Assembly: GCF_022227765.1 (NCBI RefSeq)
Contig: NZ_JAJMLZ010000006.1
Span: 124,001 to 188,000, forward strand
DNA from: Ectothiorhodospira shaposhnikovii
GTDB lineage: Bacteria > Pseudomonadota > Gammaproteobacteria > Ectothiorhodospirales > Ectothiorhodospiraceae
DNA: 64,000 nucleotides
Reading direction: 5' to 3'
The position numbers and the translations under genes are program-made. Shown here in pieces: positions 11,161-20,350 of the stretch. The notes under the pieces were generated by a model. It did not search any database, had not been told where the DNA came from, and was given only the letters and a program-made list of their open reading frames with translations. Numbering within the stretch: the first letter of the stretch is position 1; every line of letters begins with the position of its first letter.

Positions 11161-11370
11161 CTAGCGCGGGGGCGGCTGGTATCGATAGGCCCTGGCCTTG
11201 CGCCAGGGCGACGACGGCCTGATGCCGGCCGCCCTCAGCATCTCTTCAAGGTCTGCTCCCAACCTGCCCAGTTCCTGGCGATAGGCAATGAGCCCGTCCA
11301 GCAGATCCGCGGCCAGCGAGGTCTGGGTCTGCAGGGTCGGGTCGTCATGGTCAGCCCGGTCGATCTGCAT
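11161..11370 (-). CDS. Small hypothetical protein
   Basis: I do not recognise this 69-residue ORF. A longer in-frame version reaches 11658, but it would overlap the start of the GGDEF gene and its extension is low-complexity. ATG at 11370 with GGGAG about 10 nt upstream is the more credible start. The middle (SLAADLLDGLIAYRQELGRLG, as two parts) looks like an amphipathic helix with heptad leucines, and the C-terminus is basic and proline-rich. It diverges from the diguanylate cyclase across 272 bp. It may be a real small coiled-coil protein or a chance ORF. Confidence 0.35.
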   Translation of the reverse strand: MQIDRADHDDPTLQTQTSLAADLLDGLIAYRQELGRLGADLEEMLRAAGIRPSSPWRKARAYRYQPPPR

Positions 11371-11642
11371 CTGTGAAGTGCTCCCGGTGGTGGGTGTGGG
11401 ATCGCCACGGAAAACCATCCTGGATGAATCACTTGCCGCCGGTATCCAGTCGCCTGGCGGGTATGTCTTTCTTGTGTGTAGTCCAATGGTCGCCACCTTG
11501 CCAGTCTCCGGGACCGGGGAAACGGCAGGCGGTATGTTCGGACTGATCAAAATCAGGTTGTTCCCTCGGTGCATGCAGGTCATGATCCGTAAAGGATGGA
11601 TGGGATAGGCTGGAGTCAGGCTCGACAGGGGAACGGCAACGC

Positions 11643-12773
<1,131 letters not shown>

Positions 12774-12786
12774 GTTCCCTCTCCGA

Positions 12787-13056
12787 CTACTCCGGCTCAC
12801 CGAACTTGTCATTGATCAGGCCTTCCAGGGCCTTCAGGGCAGCTTCGGCGTCGTCGCCTTCCGCAACCAGGCGAACGGTGCTGCCCTTGCCGGCCGCCAG
12901 CATCATGATGCCCATGATGCTCTTGCCGTTGACGCGCCTGTGTCCCTTTTCCACTTCCAGGCTGGCATCGAAACTGCTGGCCAGGTTGACGAATTTGGCC
13001 GCGGCGCGGGCATGCATGCCCAGACGGTTGATGATGGTGAGTTCTCGGCTGGGCAT
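12787..13056 (-). CDS. ptsH: HPr-family phosphocarrier protein
   Basis: This 89-residue protein is an HPr/NPr phosphocarrier. H15 in GMHARAAAKF is the EI-dependent phosphorylation site. S46 in NGKSIMGIM is the residue that HPr kinase modifies, and hprK is four genes upstream in this same run. It directly abuts the EIIA gene (stop codon next to ATG). With ptsN, rapZ and hprK it forms a regulatory phosphorelay. No sugar EIIB/EIIC or enzyme I is found in the window. It could equally be labelled ptsO/NPr; the retained Ser46 favours the HPr name. Confidence 0.9.
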   Translation of the reverse strand: MPSRELTIINRLGMHARAAAKFVNLASSFDASLEVEKGHRRVNGKSIMGIMMLAAGKGSTVRLVAEGDDAEAALKALEGLINDKFGEPE

Positions 13057-13452
13057 TTAACTGTGGGTCTCGCAGAGCAGGATACCGTCATGGCCTCCGC
13101 TGATGGCCTTGTTGACCAATTCATGCAGGCGCAGATTCGGGTAGTTGAGCACCCGGACCAGCATGGGCAGGTTGATGCCGGCGATGACCTGTACCTTGGG
13201 TTGTTGCAGCAGTCGGTTGGCGATGTTGCTGGGGGTGGAGCCGTACATGTCGGTCAGGACCAGCACGCCGTCCCCCTGATTCAGACGTTGGTAAAGGTCA
13301 ATTGCGCGGTCCAGCAAGATGTCCGGATCACCGGACTGGGATACCGCCAGGCAGCGAGTCTCCAGGGGGATGGAGCCCATCATGGATCGGGCTGTGCTCA
13401 GCAGGTCCTCGCCAATGTGATTGTGAGTGATGATGAGAAGTCCGACGGACAT
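13057..13452 (-). CDS. PTS EIIA component, mannose (EIIA-Man) type
   Basis: This 131-residue protein has the EIIA-Man fold signature: LLIITHNHIGEDLL near the N-terminus, with H10 as the expected phosphohistidine, and VLVLTDMYGSTPSNIA in the middle. It stands alone without EIIB, EIIC or EIID partners, as in many proteobacteria where this protein is part of a regulatory PTS. It ends exactly where HPr begins and starts 20 bp after rapZ, so it is in the same transcription unit. Phosphate would pass from HPr. Its output target is unknown. Confidence 0.88.
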   Translation of the reverse strand: MSVGLLIITHNHIGEDLLSTARSMMGSIPLETRCLAVSQSGDPDILLDRAIDLYQRLNQGDGVLVLTDMYGSTPSNIANRLLQQPKVQVIAGINLPMLVRVLNYPNLRLHELVNKAISGGHDGILLCETHS

Positions 13453-13472
13453 GGATGCATACCGATACTGGT

Positions 13473-14333
13473 TCAGGAAAGTTCGCGGTGACGGGTGCTT
13501 ACACCGTCGCCTCTGAGCTCACGAAAATGGCGGGAGAGTCGTTCGGTCAGATAGACCGAGCGATGACGCCCCCCGGTACAGCCGATGGAAACGGTCAGAT
13601 AACTGCGATTGTCGCTTTCAAACCGGGGTATCCAGGTGGTGAGGAAGTCACGCAACGAGTTGAACATCGCTTCCACCATGGATTCGTTCTCCAGAAAACG
13701 GATCACCGCCGGATCCTTGCCGGTCAAGGCGGCTAAACCCGGTTGCCAGTGGGGATTAGGCAGACAGCGTACATCGAACACGAAATCCGAGTCTACCGGT
13801 GAACCGTACTTGAAGCCGAAGGACTGGATCAGCAGCGACAGCCCTCGCAGGCTGGCCTGACGGACCCGCTCCCGAATGGACTGGCTGAGCTGGTGGACAT
13901 TGGTGCGGGTGGTGTCGATGGCCAGATCGGCATGGTCGGCAATGACGCCCAGCAGGTCCCGTTCCAGGTTGATGGCCTCCATCAGGGGGATGCCCCGACG
14001 GGCCAGAGGGTGACGGCGGCGGGTTTCGCTGAAACGGCGCAGCAGGGTTTCCAATTCCGCGTAGAGGAAAATGATCTGCAGTTCGACACCCATGGCACGG
14101 ATCTCGTTGACGATGCGACCGAACTGATCGAGTGATTCGATGCCGCTGCGGGCATCGATGCCCACGGCTGCCTCGCTGTAACCGGCCTGGGGGGCTTGTC
14201 GAAGCTGGCCGACCACCGCCGGCAGCAGTTCCAGATGAAGATTGTCGATGCAGTAGTAGCCGGCATCCTCCAGGGCATGCAGGGCCACGGTCTTGCCCGA
14301 CCCGGAGAGTCCGCTGACGATGACGAGTTTCAT
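13473..14333 (-). CDS. rapZ: RNase adapter / nucleotide-binding protein RapZ
   Basis: This 286-residue protein has an N-terminal P-loop (SGLSGSGKT, ~7-15) and the conserved C-terminal block SIGCTGGRHRSVYL. In enterobacteria RapZ directs RNase E to the GlmZ small RNA and so adjusts glucosamine-6-phosphate synthesis for the envelope. That specific role is known for E. coli and inferred here. The start codon overlaps the hprK stop by 4 bp (ATGA), showing translational coupling. The length is close to the 284 residues of E. coli RapZ. Confidence 0.93.
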   Translation of the reverse strand: MKLVIVSGLSGSGKTVALHALEDAGYYCIDNLHLELLPAVVGQLRQAPQAGYSEAAVGIDARSGIESLDQFGRIVNEIRAMGVELQIIFLYAELETLLRRFSETRRRHPLARRGIPLMEAINLERDLLGVIADHADLAIDTTRTNVHQLSQSIRERVRQASLRGLSLLIQSFGFKYGSPVDSDFVFDVRCLPNPHWQPGLAALTGKDPAVIRFLENESMVEAMFNSLRDFLTTWIPRFESDNRSYLTVSIGCTGGRHRSVYLTERLSRHFRELRGDGVSTRHRELS

Positions 14334-15277
14334 GAGTCGCTCTGCATCTGACGCCGCTGGCGGGCGGCCAGGTCATCGGCGGCAACATAGCCGCGTAGAC
14401 GCAGCAGGTGGTTGCGCACCGCCGCCTCTACCATGACCGCCAGGTTGCGACCGGAGGCCACGGGCAGGGTGATGACGGGGACCTGAAGCCCCAGTACCAC
14501 CCGGTTGCAGCGTCCCCCATGAAGGCGGTCGATGTCGGCGGACGTCACGTCGACCTGGTCTTTCAGGTCGATGATCAGGCGCAGATACTTGCTGCTCTTG
14601 ATGGCGCTGTCACCGTACATGGCACGAATGTTCAGGACACCCAGTCCTCTGACCTCCAGGAAGTTTTCCAGCACCGGCGGGCAGGTGCCCCGCAGGATGT
14701 CCGGGGCAATGCGGGCAAATTCGGGTGCATCGTCAGCAATCAGACGGTGTCCGCGACTGATGAGTTCCAGGGCCAGCTCGCTCTTGCCGATGGCGCTTTC
14801 CCCCGTCAGCAGCACCCCGATGCCCAGCACTTCCATGAAGACACCGTGCAGGGTGATGGTCTCCGCCAGCTTGTCGCTGAAGAAATAGCGCAGGATATTG
14901 ATGATTTCGTGGCTGTGCAGGGTGGTGGAGAGCAGGGGGACGGACTGCCTGTCCGCCAAGGCGCACAGTTCCGGCTGAACCGCCAGACCGTCGGTGACGA
15001 TCAGGAGGGCCGCCGTGCCGTTCACCAGCTGTTCCAGGATGTCCCGCTGGGAGTTCTTGCGCAGGTTCCACAGATAGCGCATCTCGTCCGGACCCAGCAC
15101 CTGGATCTGGTTGGGATGGATGATGTTCAGGTGTCCGACCAGTGAGGTACTGCCGTGAGGCGTGGCCTGGTGAGCGATCCGGCGTTCCCTGCCCTGATGA
15201 CCGGCCACCCAGCGCAGGGCCAGGCGTTCTCCCATGGCCTCGACGACGTGATGGACGGTAAGGGGGGGCGTGGTCAC
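14330..15277 (-). CDS. hprK: HPr kinase/phosphorylase
   Basis: This 315-residue protein carries an HprK N-terminal domain (~5-135) and a C-terminal kinase domain with the P-loop GESAIGKSELALEL (~159-172). The signature VRGLGVLNIRAMYG follows. It phosphorylates or dephosphorylates HPr on serine 46, and the HPr in this cluster keeps that serine in the right sequence. The gene overlaps ptsN and rapZ by 4 bp each. Enteric bacteria lack hprK; its presence is common in beta- and some gammaproteobacteria outside the enterics. Confidence 0.94.
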   Translation of the reverse strand: MTTPPLTVHHVVEAMGERLALRWVAGHQGRERRIAHQATPHGSTSLVGHLNIIHPNQIQVLGPDEMRYLWNLRKNSQRDILEQLVNGTAALLIVTDGLAVQPELCALADRQSVPLLSTTLHSHEIINILRYFFSDKLAETITLHGVFMEVLGIGVLLTGESAIGKSELALELISRGHRLIADDAPEFARIAPDILRGTCPPVLENFLEVRGLGVLNIRAMYGDSAIKSSKYLRLIIDLKDQVDVTSADIDRLHGGRCNRVVLGLQVPVITLPVASGRNLAVMVEAAVRNHLLRLRGYVAADDLAARQRRQMQSDS

Positions 15278-15747
15278 GGTGAGTCTGGGCTTTCGGTATC
15301 CCAGTGGTGTACCAGGTCCAGCAGATCTTCCGGTCCTTTGGCGCTACGCAGTCGGGCCAGGGTCTCCGGATCGGAGAACATGCGCGCGAGCAATGCGAGG
15401 ATCTGCAGGTGTTCGTCGGTACATTCGGTCGGCACCACCAGGGCAAACAGGATGTCCACCGGTTCGCTGTCCGGGGCGTCGTAGTCCACGCCCTTGCCCA
15501 GCTTGAGCAGGGCGGCACAGGCCTCGTCGGCTCCGGCCAGCCGGCCGTGGGGGATGGCGACGCCATGCCCCAGGCCGGTGCTGCCCAGGCGTTCCCGGGC
15601 CAGCAGGCTGTCGAAGATCTCTCCCTGGGTCAGCCTGGGCAGGTGGCTCGAAAGCATTTCACCCAGCATCTCCAGAGCGCGTTTCTTGCTGCTGACGTCC
15701 GGCAGACAGCAGACGCGCTCCGGAGCGAGAAGATCACCGATGTTCAT
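15274..15747 (-). CDS. ptsN: Nitrogen-regulatory PTS EIIA protein
   Basis: This 157-residue PtsN-type EIIA-Ntr domain has the phosphorylation histidine in GHGVAIPHGR (H67). In other bacteria unphosphorylated or phosphorylated EIIA-Ntr controls potassium uptake, KdpD and carbon/nitrogen balance. I chose ATG at 15747 because MNIGDLLAPE matches family N-termini; the ORF upstream is low-complexity and overlaps hpf. It is 7 bp from hpf and overlaps hprK by 4 bp. Its place after rpoN and hpf is strongly conserved. Confidence 0.93.
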   Translation of the reverse strand: MNIGDLLAPERVCCLPDVSSKKRALEMLGEMLSSHLPRLTQGEIFDSLLARERLGSTGLGHGVAIPHGRLAGADEACAALLKLGKGVDYDAPDSEPVDILFALVVPTECTDEHLQILALLARMFSDPETLARLRSAKGPEDLLDLVHHWDTESPDSP

Positions 15748-15754
15748 GGATATC

Positions 15755-16078
15755 TCACCCGACGTGGTTGCGGTGGGAGCCTTCGGCGCGGTGATGGTCC
15801 TTGAGCTTCTCCTTGTGCTTGACCACCTGACGGTCCAGCTTGTCGACCAGGGCATCAATGGCTGCATACATGTCGGCATGGGTGGCGTCGGCAAAAATGG
15901 TGTTGCCGCTGACCAGCATGTTGGCTTCCGCCTTCTGCTGCAGTTTCTCCACGGTCAGGACCACGTGCACGTCGATGACGTTGTCGAAATGGCGCTCCAG
16001 GCGCTGGAACTTGTCATTGACATAGTCGCGCAGGGCGTCGGTCAGGTCCACGTGGTGACCGGTGAGGTTGATCTGCAT
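15755..16078 (-). CDS. hpf: Ribosome hibernation promoting factor (short HPF)
   Basis: This 107-residue protein is a short-form HPF, which binds the 30S decoding region and promotes 100S ribosome dimers with RMF in stationary phase. The N-terminus MQINLTGHHVDLTDALRDYV and the ADMYAAIDALVDKLDRQ helix are typical. A consensus AAGGAG sits 7 nt before the ATG. It lies between rpoN and ptsN, the usual gammaproteobacterial order. No C-terminal dimerisation domain is present, so it is not the long HPF type. Confidence 0.94.
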   Translation of the reverse strand: MQINLTGHHVDLTDALRDYVNDKFQRLERHFDNVIDVHVVLTVEKLQQKAEANMLVSGNTIFADATHADMYAAIDALVDKLDRQVVKHKEKLKDHHRAEGSHRNHVG

Positions 16079-16132
16079 GAGATGACTCCTTGGTTTGGAA
16101 TGTGAAAGTGAAGCTGAGGCCTGGTTATGGAT

Positions 16133-17650
16133 TCAGACGAGGCGCTTGCGTTCGTTGGATGGCGGGATCGCCATGGCCTCGCGATACTTGGCAACGGTGC
16201 GCCTCGCTACCTGGATGCCCCGATCCACCAGGATCTGGGCAATCTTGCTGTCACTCAGGGGCTTGCCCTGGGGTTCTTCGGCAATCAGTTTGCGAATCAT
16301 GGCACGGATGGCCGTGGCGGAGCACTCACCGCCGTCGGACGTCCCCACATGGCTGGAGAAGAAATACTTGAATTCGTAAATCCCTCTTGGGGTGTGCATG
16401 TACTTCTGGGTGGTGACGCGGGAGATGGTGGATTCGTGCATCTCCAGTTGCTCGGCGATATCCCGCAGCACCAGGGGTTTCATGGCCTCGTCGCCGTGTT
16501 CCAGAAAGGCGCGTTGATGTTCCACGATGGCGGTGCCTACACGCAGCAGGGTCTCGTTGCGGCTTTGCAGGCTTTTGATGAACCAGCGGGCCTCCTGCAG
16601 GCTGTTGCGCAGATAGACATTGTCCTGGCTGGAATCGGCCCGACGCACAAAGCTGGCATAAAGTGGGTTGACCCGCAACCGGGGCGCGACTTCCGGATTC
16701 AGTTCCACCTGCCAGCATCCCTCGCGCTTGCGCACGAAGACGTCGGGAATGATGTATTCCGGTGCGCTGGAGCTGATCAGGGTGCCCGGGCGTGGGTTCA
16801 GGCTCTGGATCAGGGTGATCACCACCTGCAATTCGCCGTCGGCCAGACCCAGTCGGCGCTGGACACCCTTGAAGTCGCGGGTGCCCAGGGCTTCCAGGTG
16901 ATCACGCACCAGGGTCCTGGCCTCGGCCAGCCAGGGCGTCTCCGGCGCGAACTGCTCCAGTTGCAGCAGCAGGCACTCGGCAAGATCCCGTGCACCCACG
17001 CCCACGGGATCCAGGTGCTGGACCATGCGCAGCACGGCTTCCACCTCGTCCAGCTCCAGTTCCATCTCCTGGTCCTGGGCCAGGCCGGCGTGGATCTGCT
17101 CGATGGGTTCGGCCAGATAGCCGTCATCGTTGATGGCATCGATGATGGTCATGGCGATGACCTGGTCCCGCTCGCTCAGGGGCGACAGGTGAATCTGCCA
17201 GAGAAGGTGGTCACGCAGGTCTTCGCCGGGTGCACTCTGGTTCTCGAACAGGTCGCGACCGTCGTTGTCCATCTGGCCGCCGCCGGCGGTCGGCATGTCG
17301 TAGAGGTCTTCCCAGTTGCTGTCCACGGGCAGCTCCTCGGGAATGGTTTCCGAGGGTTCGCTGGTGTTGTCCCGTTCGGCGGGCTCGTCGAATTCTCGGC
17401 TCCCCGCATCCTTGTCGGCGTTGTCGGCGCCGGAGGTCATGCCTTCATGTTGGGTGTTTTCATCCATGCCGGTATCCAGGTCGGCATCCGCGCCTTCCAG
17501 GGCTTCCAGCATCGGGTTGGTCTCCAGCGTTTCCTGGATCTGGGCCTGAAGCTCCAATGTGGACAGCTGCAGCAGCCGGATGGCCTGCTGCAGCTGCGGT
17601 GTCATGGTAAGGCTCTGGCCGAGACGGAGCTGGACAGAAGGTTTCAGCAT
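16133..17650 (-). CDS. rpoN: RNA polymerase sigma-54 factor
   Basis: This 505-residue protein has all sigma-54 regions: a glutamine/leucine-rich activator-interaction N-terminus ([20 protein letters not shown]), an acidic region II (~60-135), the core-binding domain, and the C-terminal RpoN box [10 protein letters not shown] (482-491) that reads the -24 promoter element. It directs transcription of nitrogen, motility and other regulons with AAA+ activators. It lies 166 bp after lptB, so it may have its own promoter there, and hpf follows 54 bp later. No obvious -24/-12 promoter was found in the gap. Confidence 0.97.
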   Translation of the reverse strand: MLKPSVQLRLGQSLTMTPQLQQAIRLLQLSTLELQAQIQETLETNPMLEALEGADADLDTGMDENTQHEGMTSGADNADKDAGSREFDEPAERDNTSEPSETIPEELPVDSNWEDLYDMPTAGGGQMDNDGRDLFENQSAPGEDLRDHLLWQIHLSPLSERDQVIAMTIIDAINDDGYLAEPIEQIHAGLAQDQEMELELDEVEAVLRMVQHLDPVGVGARDLAECLLLQLEQFAPETPWLAEARTLVRDHLEALGTRDFKGVQRRLGLADGELQVVITLIQSLNPRPGTLISSSAPEYIIPDVFVRKREGCWQVELNPEVAPRLRVNPLYASFVRRADSSQDNVYLRNSLQEARWFIKSLQSRNETLLRVGTAIVEHQRAFLEHGDEAMKPLVLRDIAEQLEMHESTISRVTTQKYMHTPRGIYEFKYFFSSHVGTSDGGECSATAIRAMIRKLIAEEPQGKPLSDSKIAQILVDRGIQVARRTVAKYREAMAIPPSNERKRLV

Positions 17651-17816
17651 AGGATGTGGCGTGCCACCGGAATCGTCAGGCAGGAGTTGAAGGGTCCGGG
17701 CAGTATCGACGGTGCCTTGCCGCCACGTGCCGGGTCTGTCATCCGGATTATACGTCCTGGCACGAAAAATGTGACCCAGTGTGGGGAAACCATGCGTTGG
17801 CTCAAAAACTTTACTT

Positions 17817-18542
17817 TCATAGTCGGAAATTATCGCCCAGGTAGACTCGCCTGACCTGGGGGTCTGCCAGCACCACTTCCGGCGGCCCCTCGCTGATCAG
17901 GTGTCCGTCGCTCAGGATATAGGCGCGATTGCAGATGCCCAGGGTTTCACGGACGTTGTGATCGGTGATCAGTACCCCGATATTCCGGGAGACCAGATGG
18001 GTGATGATGCGCTGAATTTCGATCACGGAGATGGGGTCTACCCCGGCAAAGGGCTCATCAAGCAGGATGAAGGCCGGTTCGGTGGCCAGGGCGCGGGCGA
18101 TTTCCACCCGCCGCCGCTCACCCCCCGAGAGGCTGATGCCCAGGCTCTCGCGGATATGCATGATCTGAAACTCTTCCAGCAGGGATTCCATGTGCTCATG
18201 GCGCTGGCCGCGGCTGAGGTCGCGGCGTGTTTCCAGCACGGCAAGCAGGTTGTCTTCCACCGACAACTTGCGAAAGACCGAGGCCTCCTGGGGCAGATAG
18301 CCGATGCCCAACTGGGCGCGGGCATGCATGGGCAGGGGGGTGATGTCCCTGCCGTCCAGTTCGATGCGCCCACCGTCGCAGGGGATGAGGCCGACGATCA
18401 TGTAAAAACAGGTGGTCTTGCCGGCGCCGTTGGGACCCAGCAGGCCCACGACCTCACCGCTGTTCACCTGCAGTGATACACCGTCCACCGGCTTGCGGGC
18501 GCGGTACTGCTTGACCAGGTCGTGGGTCTGCAGACGACTCAT
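17817..18542 (-). CDS. lptB: LPS export ABC transporter ATP-binding protein LptB
   Basis: This 241-residue ATPase powers LptB2FGC, which pulls LPS from the inner membrane. Walker A is GPNGAGKTT (36-44), the signature is [15 protein letters not shown] and Walker B is [10 protein letters not shown]. The start overlaps the lptA stop by 4 bp. The partner permeases LptF and LptG are not in the window, as expected since they are usually encoded elsewhere. The order lptC-lptA-lptB-rpoN is conserved in gammaproteobacteria. Confidence 0.96.
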   Translation of the reverse strand: MSRLQTHDLVKQYRARKPVDGVSLQVNSGEVVGLLGPNGAGKTTCFYMIVGLIPCDGGRIELDGRDITPLPMHARAQLGIGYLPQEASVFRKLSVEDNLLAVLETRRDLSRGQRHEHMESLLEEFQIMHIRESLGISLSGGERRRVEIARALATEPAFILLDEPFAGVDPISVIEIQRIITHLVSRNIGVLITDHNVRETLGICNRAYILSDGHLISEGPPEVVLADPQVRRVYLGDNFRL

Positions 18543-19111
18543 GGCGTCCCCTCGACAGGGGCGGGGGGCTGTTCCCTGGGCGTGAAGATGGCCTCGACGC
18601 GGCCGGTGTCCCCGGTGCGGGCCTCCAGCGTGGCCGTGCGCAGGTCATAGGTGATGCGGCTGCCCCGGAACTCGTCCGTGCCCTGTCGCACGCGGGCATT
18701 GCCGCTCAGTTCCATGCGTTGCTCGTTGGGGAGGAACTCCATCCGCGCGGCTTCGGCCCGGACTTCCCGCCCCTGCGGGTCCTGAGTGCGCAGGGTGGCC
18801 GGTTGACCTTCTGCGGTCATGCGTTCCAGCACCCGGCCCGGGGTATGGACGGTGACCGTATCGCCGCTGATTTCCGTGGCGCCCTGGGTGATGCGTACGC
18901 TGCCCCGGTAGGTGCTGATGCCCCGGTTGTCGTCCAGGGTGGCCGAGTCCGCCTCGATGCGGATGGGCAATGTCCGGTCCACCTGCGCCTGGAGTGGTCC
19001 GGCCGGCAGCAGGATGGCCAGGGCAGGGATCATGAACCACGTTCCAAGCCGCCGCCAGGGTGAGCATTGAATCGCTCCCTCGCCGTCTCTCCCGCGCAGG
19101 CGGGAGCCCAT
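18539..19111 (-). CDS. lptA: LPS transport periplasmic protein LptA (start uncertain)
   Basis: The C-terminal ~170 residues form the OstA/LptA beta-jellyroll that bridges LptC and LptD ([17 protein letters not shown], then [18 protein letters not shown]). A signal peptide ends at GPLQAQ. The start is unclear. ATG at 19033 gives a signal peptide with no positive charge. ATG at 19111 adds a basic n-region with WRRLGTWF and has GGAG 8 nt upstream, but its first codons lie inside a palindromic repeat. I give 19111 as the better choice. The ORF stays open to 19522 through the repeats and into antisense lptC, which is not credible coding sequence. Confidence 0.8.
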   Translation of the reverse strand: MGSRLRGRDGEGAIQCSPWRRLGTWFMIPALAILLPAGPLQAQVDRTLPIRIEADSATLDDNRGISTYRGSVRITQGATEISGDTVTVHTPGRVLERMTAEGQPATLRTQDPQGREVRAEAARMEFLPNEQRMELSGNARVRQGTDEFRGSRITYDLRTATLEARTGDTGRVEAIFTPREQPPAPVEGTP

Positions 19112-19211
19112 GCTTTTCACTCCGTGACTGGATTCCCGCTGGCGCGGGAATGACGACCCGGGGGAGGCCGGCCGCATTCCGTTGGACCTGGATTCCCGCT
19201 GGTGCGGAAAT
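19089..19211. repeat. Cluster of three palindromic repeats (dRS3-like) between lptC and lptA
   Basis: Three short palindromes lie in the 118-bp gap and at the start of lptA. CTCCCGC-GCAG-GCGGGAG is at 19089-19106, and ATTCCCGC-TGGC-GCGGGAAT, an 8-bp perfect stem, is at 19132-19151. ATTCCCGC-TGGT-GCGGAAAT, with one mismatch, is at 19192-19211. The last two are exactly 60 bp apart and share GGATTCCCGCTGG and AATGAC flanks. The middle one fits the neisserial dRS3 pattern ATTCCC-N8-GGGAAT. No transposase is nearby, so they look like a non-autonomous dispersed repeat. Confidence 0.75.
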
Positions 19212-19229
19212 GACTGACTGGGAACAGCC

Positions 19230-19793
19230 CTAATGGGGAACATAGACACCCCGTGCTTCACGTTTGAGTTCCAGAACTTCATGCCGCAGGTCCAGGAACA
19301 GCCCCAGACCCTCGGCCTCCTGATAGGTTGTCTGCAGACGTGCCGGGGCGTCGGTGACGGCCTGACGGGGACCCGGCCAGAGGGTGGTGTCCCGGGTGGT
19401 GATGGTGATCGGGCCCCGCTCGCCCTCGGCAGCGCGGTGGATGTGCACCTCGCCCAGCAATTTGACTTCATCGCCGGCGGGAGAGATCCAGCCCTGTTCG
19501 GCGCGCAGGGTCCAGGTGGCACCGGGGCTGTACCGCAAGATCAGTACCGGGGTCTCAAGCCAGCGGGACCCGTCTGCCTGGCGCTGCTCCATGCGCTGGC
19601 CGCGGAGCTGGTAACGGGGTTCACCCAGGGAGTCCATATGGATGGCCGCATACTGTTCCAGAAAGAAATCGGTCCCTTCGGTCGCCGCTTCTTCCAGTAC
19701 CCGGCGGCGTTCATCGGCGTCCCGGGCCAGCCAGAAGCCGACGGCCGCGACCAGAGTCAGCAGCAGGATCAGGAACAGTGAGGGCAGTTTCAT
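19230..19793 (-). CDS. lptC: LPS export protein LptC
   Basis: This 187-residue protein has one N-terminal membrane anchor (LFLILLLTLVAAVGFWLA, ~6-23) followed by a periplasmic LptC beta-jellyroll. It hands LPS from LptB2FG to LptA. Start overlaps the kdsC stop by 4 bp, so kdsC and lptC are translationally coupled. Sequence similarity in this family is always low; position between kdsC and lptA and the topology carry the assignment. The gap to lptA is unusually wide because of inserted palindromic repeats. Confidence 0.9.
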   Translation of the reverse strand: MKLPSLFLILLLTLVAAVGFWLARDADERRRVLEEAATEGTDFFLEQYAAIHMDSLGEPRYQLRGQRMEQRQADGSRWLETPVLILRYSPGATWTLRAEQGWISPAGDEVKLLGEVHIHRAAEGERGPITITTRDTTLWPGPRQAVTDAPARLQTTYQEAEGLGLFLDLRHEVLELKREARGVYVPH

Positions 19794-20317
19794 CTCAGAT
19801 AGGCTGCCATGGCGGCCTGCAGGGTGCCCTGGGCCTCCATGATGAATTCACAGACCTCCCGGGCGGCACCGCGCCCTCCTGGTTGTCGGGTGACGTAGTG
19901 GGCATGTTCCCTTACCAGGGCATGGGCGTCAGCCACCGCAACGGCCAGGGCGACCCGGCGCATGACCGGGAGATCCACCACGTCATCACCCACGTAGGCG
20001 GTTTCATCGGCGCCGACACCGGCATCCGCGAGCAGGCCGCCGAGTGCTTCGAGTTTGTCGCGTCGGCCCTGGACCACGAGCCGGATGCCCAGATCCCGCA
20101 TCCGGTGTTCCACCACGCCCGAGCGGCGGCCGGTCAGGATGCCCACCTGGACACCGCTGTCCGCGAGCATGCGCATGCCCTGACCATCCTTGCTGTTGAA
20201 GGCCTTGTACTGGCGTCCGTCATCGTCCAGGAACAGGCTGCCGTCGGTGAGTACGCCATCCACATCAAAGATGACGAAGCGCACCCGTCGTGCGCGTTCA
20301 GTGAGCGTTTCGTTCAT
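19790..20317 (-). CDS. kdsC: Kdo-8-phosphate phosphatase
   Basis: This 175-residue HAD phosphatase removes phosphate from Kdo-8-P to give Kdo. The HAD motif I is VIFDVDGVLTDGS with D18 and D20 as nucleophile and acid. Motif II TGRRSGVVEHR and the GDDVVDLP motif IV follow. The short cap-less length is typical for tetrameric KdsC. It acts between the KdsD neighbour and CMP-Kdo synthetase (not in window), feeding WaaA at 2.9-4.2 kb. Confidence 0.95.
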   Translation of the reverse strand: MNETLTERARRVRFVIFDVDGVLTDGSLFLDDDGRQYKAFNSKDGQGMRMLADSGVQVGILTGRRSGVVEHRMRDLGIRLVVQGRRDKLEALGGLLADAGVGADETAYVGDDVVDLPVMRRVALAVAVADAHALVREHAHYVTRQPGGRGAAREVCEFIMEAQGTLQAAMAAYLR

Positions 20318-20350
20318 GGGGCAACGATACCACGCGTCGGGCAGGAACGG

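Noticed and set aside
16127-17854. 575-codon plus-strand frame across rpoN
   Set aside because: Antisense shadow of rpoN, which has an intact RpoN box and normal length.
19112-19522. N-terminal extension of the lptA frame through the repeats
   Set aside because: Encodes repeat-derived peptides such as FPRQRESS and then lptC in another frame; not part of LptA.
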